Below, piece by piece: positions 32,237-32,249 of a stretch of DNA of 32,249 bases. A program made the translations under genes and the position numbers. Source of the DNA: Planctomycetota bacterium (GTDB taxonomy: Bacteria > Planctomycetota > Phycisphaerae > Sedimentisphaerales > Anaerobacaceae). Each line of letters starts with the position of its first letter. Within the stretch, counting starts at the first letter, position 1. Where the stretch lies: positions 1-32,249 of the forward strand of contig VRUK01000068.1 in NCBI GenBank assembly GCA_019456195.1, read 5' to 3'. Under the pieces are notes generated by a model. It saw nothing but the letters and a program-made list of their open reading frames with translations, searched no databases and was not told the DNA's origin.

Positions 32237-32249
32237 GGGTAATCGAAGA

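Larger units (their letters stand above)
31728..32249. other. Right-end intergenic region
   Basis: These 522 bases lie upstream of the minus-strand kinase operon and run to the window edge. They contain a candidate promoter (31925-31953), a possible 43-codon leader frame (31762-31893) and a small direct repeat (32203-32236). From 32030 to 32200 I see only AT-rich DNA without a clear gene. Confidence 0.5.

Noticed and set aside
1..32249. CRISPR array, IS element, tRNA or rRNA
   Set aside because: No regularly spaced repeats, transposase, terminal repeats or tRNA/rRNA-like segments were noticed on reading both strands; a short tRNA could still be missed by eye.

Overview
The window is a 32 kb stretch of a bacterial chromosome, about 60% AT by eye, with short intergenic gaps and long same-strand gene runs. 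The gene content (arsenosugar cluster, MEDS/PAS hybrid-type sensor kinase, DUF547, DUF255, FG-GAP secreted protein, F420-type hydrogenase protease) would suit an anaerobic or microaerophilic sediment bacterium. My best guess is Planctomycetota (Phycisphaerae-like). This rests on gene content only, and no rRNA or marker gene is present to confirm it.

Layout. 1-251 (-): 5' part of a membrane-anchored TPR protein. 629-4353 (+): large MEDS-PAS-GAF sensor kinase and its NarL-type response regulator, closed by a terminator. 4644-6624 (+): OsmC-type peroxidase, FlgM-like protein overlapping a receiver-only regulator, a decayed glycosyltransferase fragment and a small protein with three Cys knuckles. 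6739-12645 (+): redox and iron block (ferredoxin, MDR oxidoreductase, redoxin, two ferritin-like proteins, azoreductase, DUF255 thioredoxin protein). 12662-15248 (+): two-subunit 2-oxoacid:ferredoxin oxidoreductase. 15265-23521 (+): arsenosugar biosynthesis cluster (GT2 glycosyltransferase, ArsM, a SpoIIE-type PP2C phosphatase, ArsS, DUF547, TIGR04282 glycosyltransferase, MerA-like flavoprotein, TVP38 membrane protein). 23545-29330 (+): GH130 phosphorylase, nine-motif FG-GAP secreted protein, D-2-hydroxyacid dehydrogenase and sodium:solute symporter. 29374-31727 (-): sensor kinase, receiver-only regulator and orphan FrhD-type hydrogenase maturation protease. 31728-32249 holds a promoter, a possible leader ORF and a small repeat.

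How the genes work together. ArsM methylates arsenite. ArsS (radical SAM) attaches the deoxyadenosyl group that becomes the ribose of arsenosugars. The two glycosyltransferases are family-predicted to finish the sugar. The flavoprotein, DUF547 and TVP38 proteins commonly accompany such clusters. The upstream ferredoxin and ferredoxin-reducing KorAB could supply low-potential electrons to the radical SAM enzyme, but this is inference from proximity. No ArsR-type repressor, arsenate reductase, arsenite pump or nucleosidase is seen.

Most notable points: the GT2 arsenosugar glycosyltransferase has no standard start codon; a phosphatase sits between arsM and arsS; ArsS carries a Cys in its TGG-x-PE motif; KorB lacks a usual Fe-S ligand; there is an exact 25-residue triple Cys-knuckle repeat; and two open frames without obvious genes lie in the gaps.
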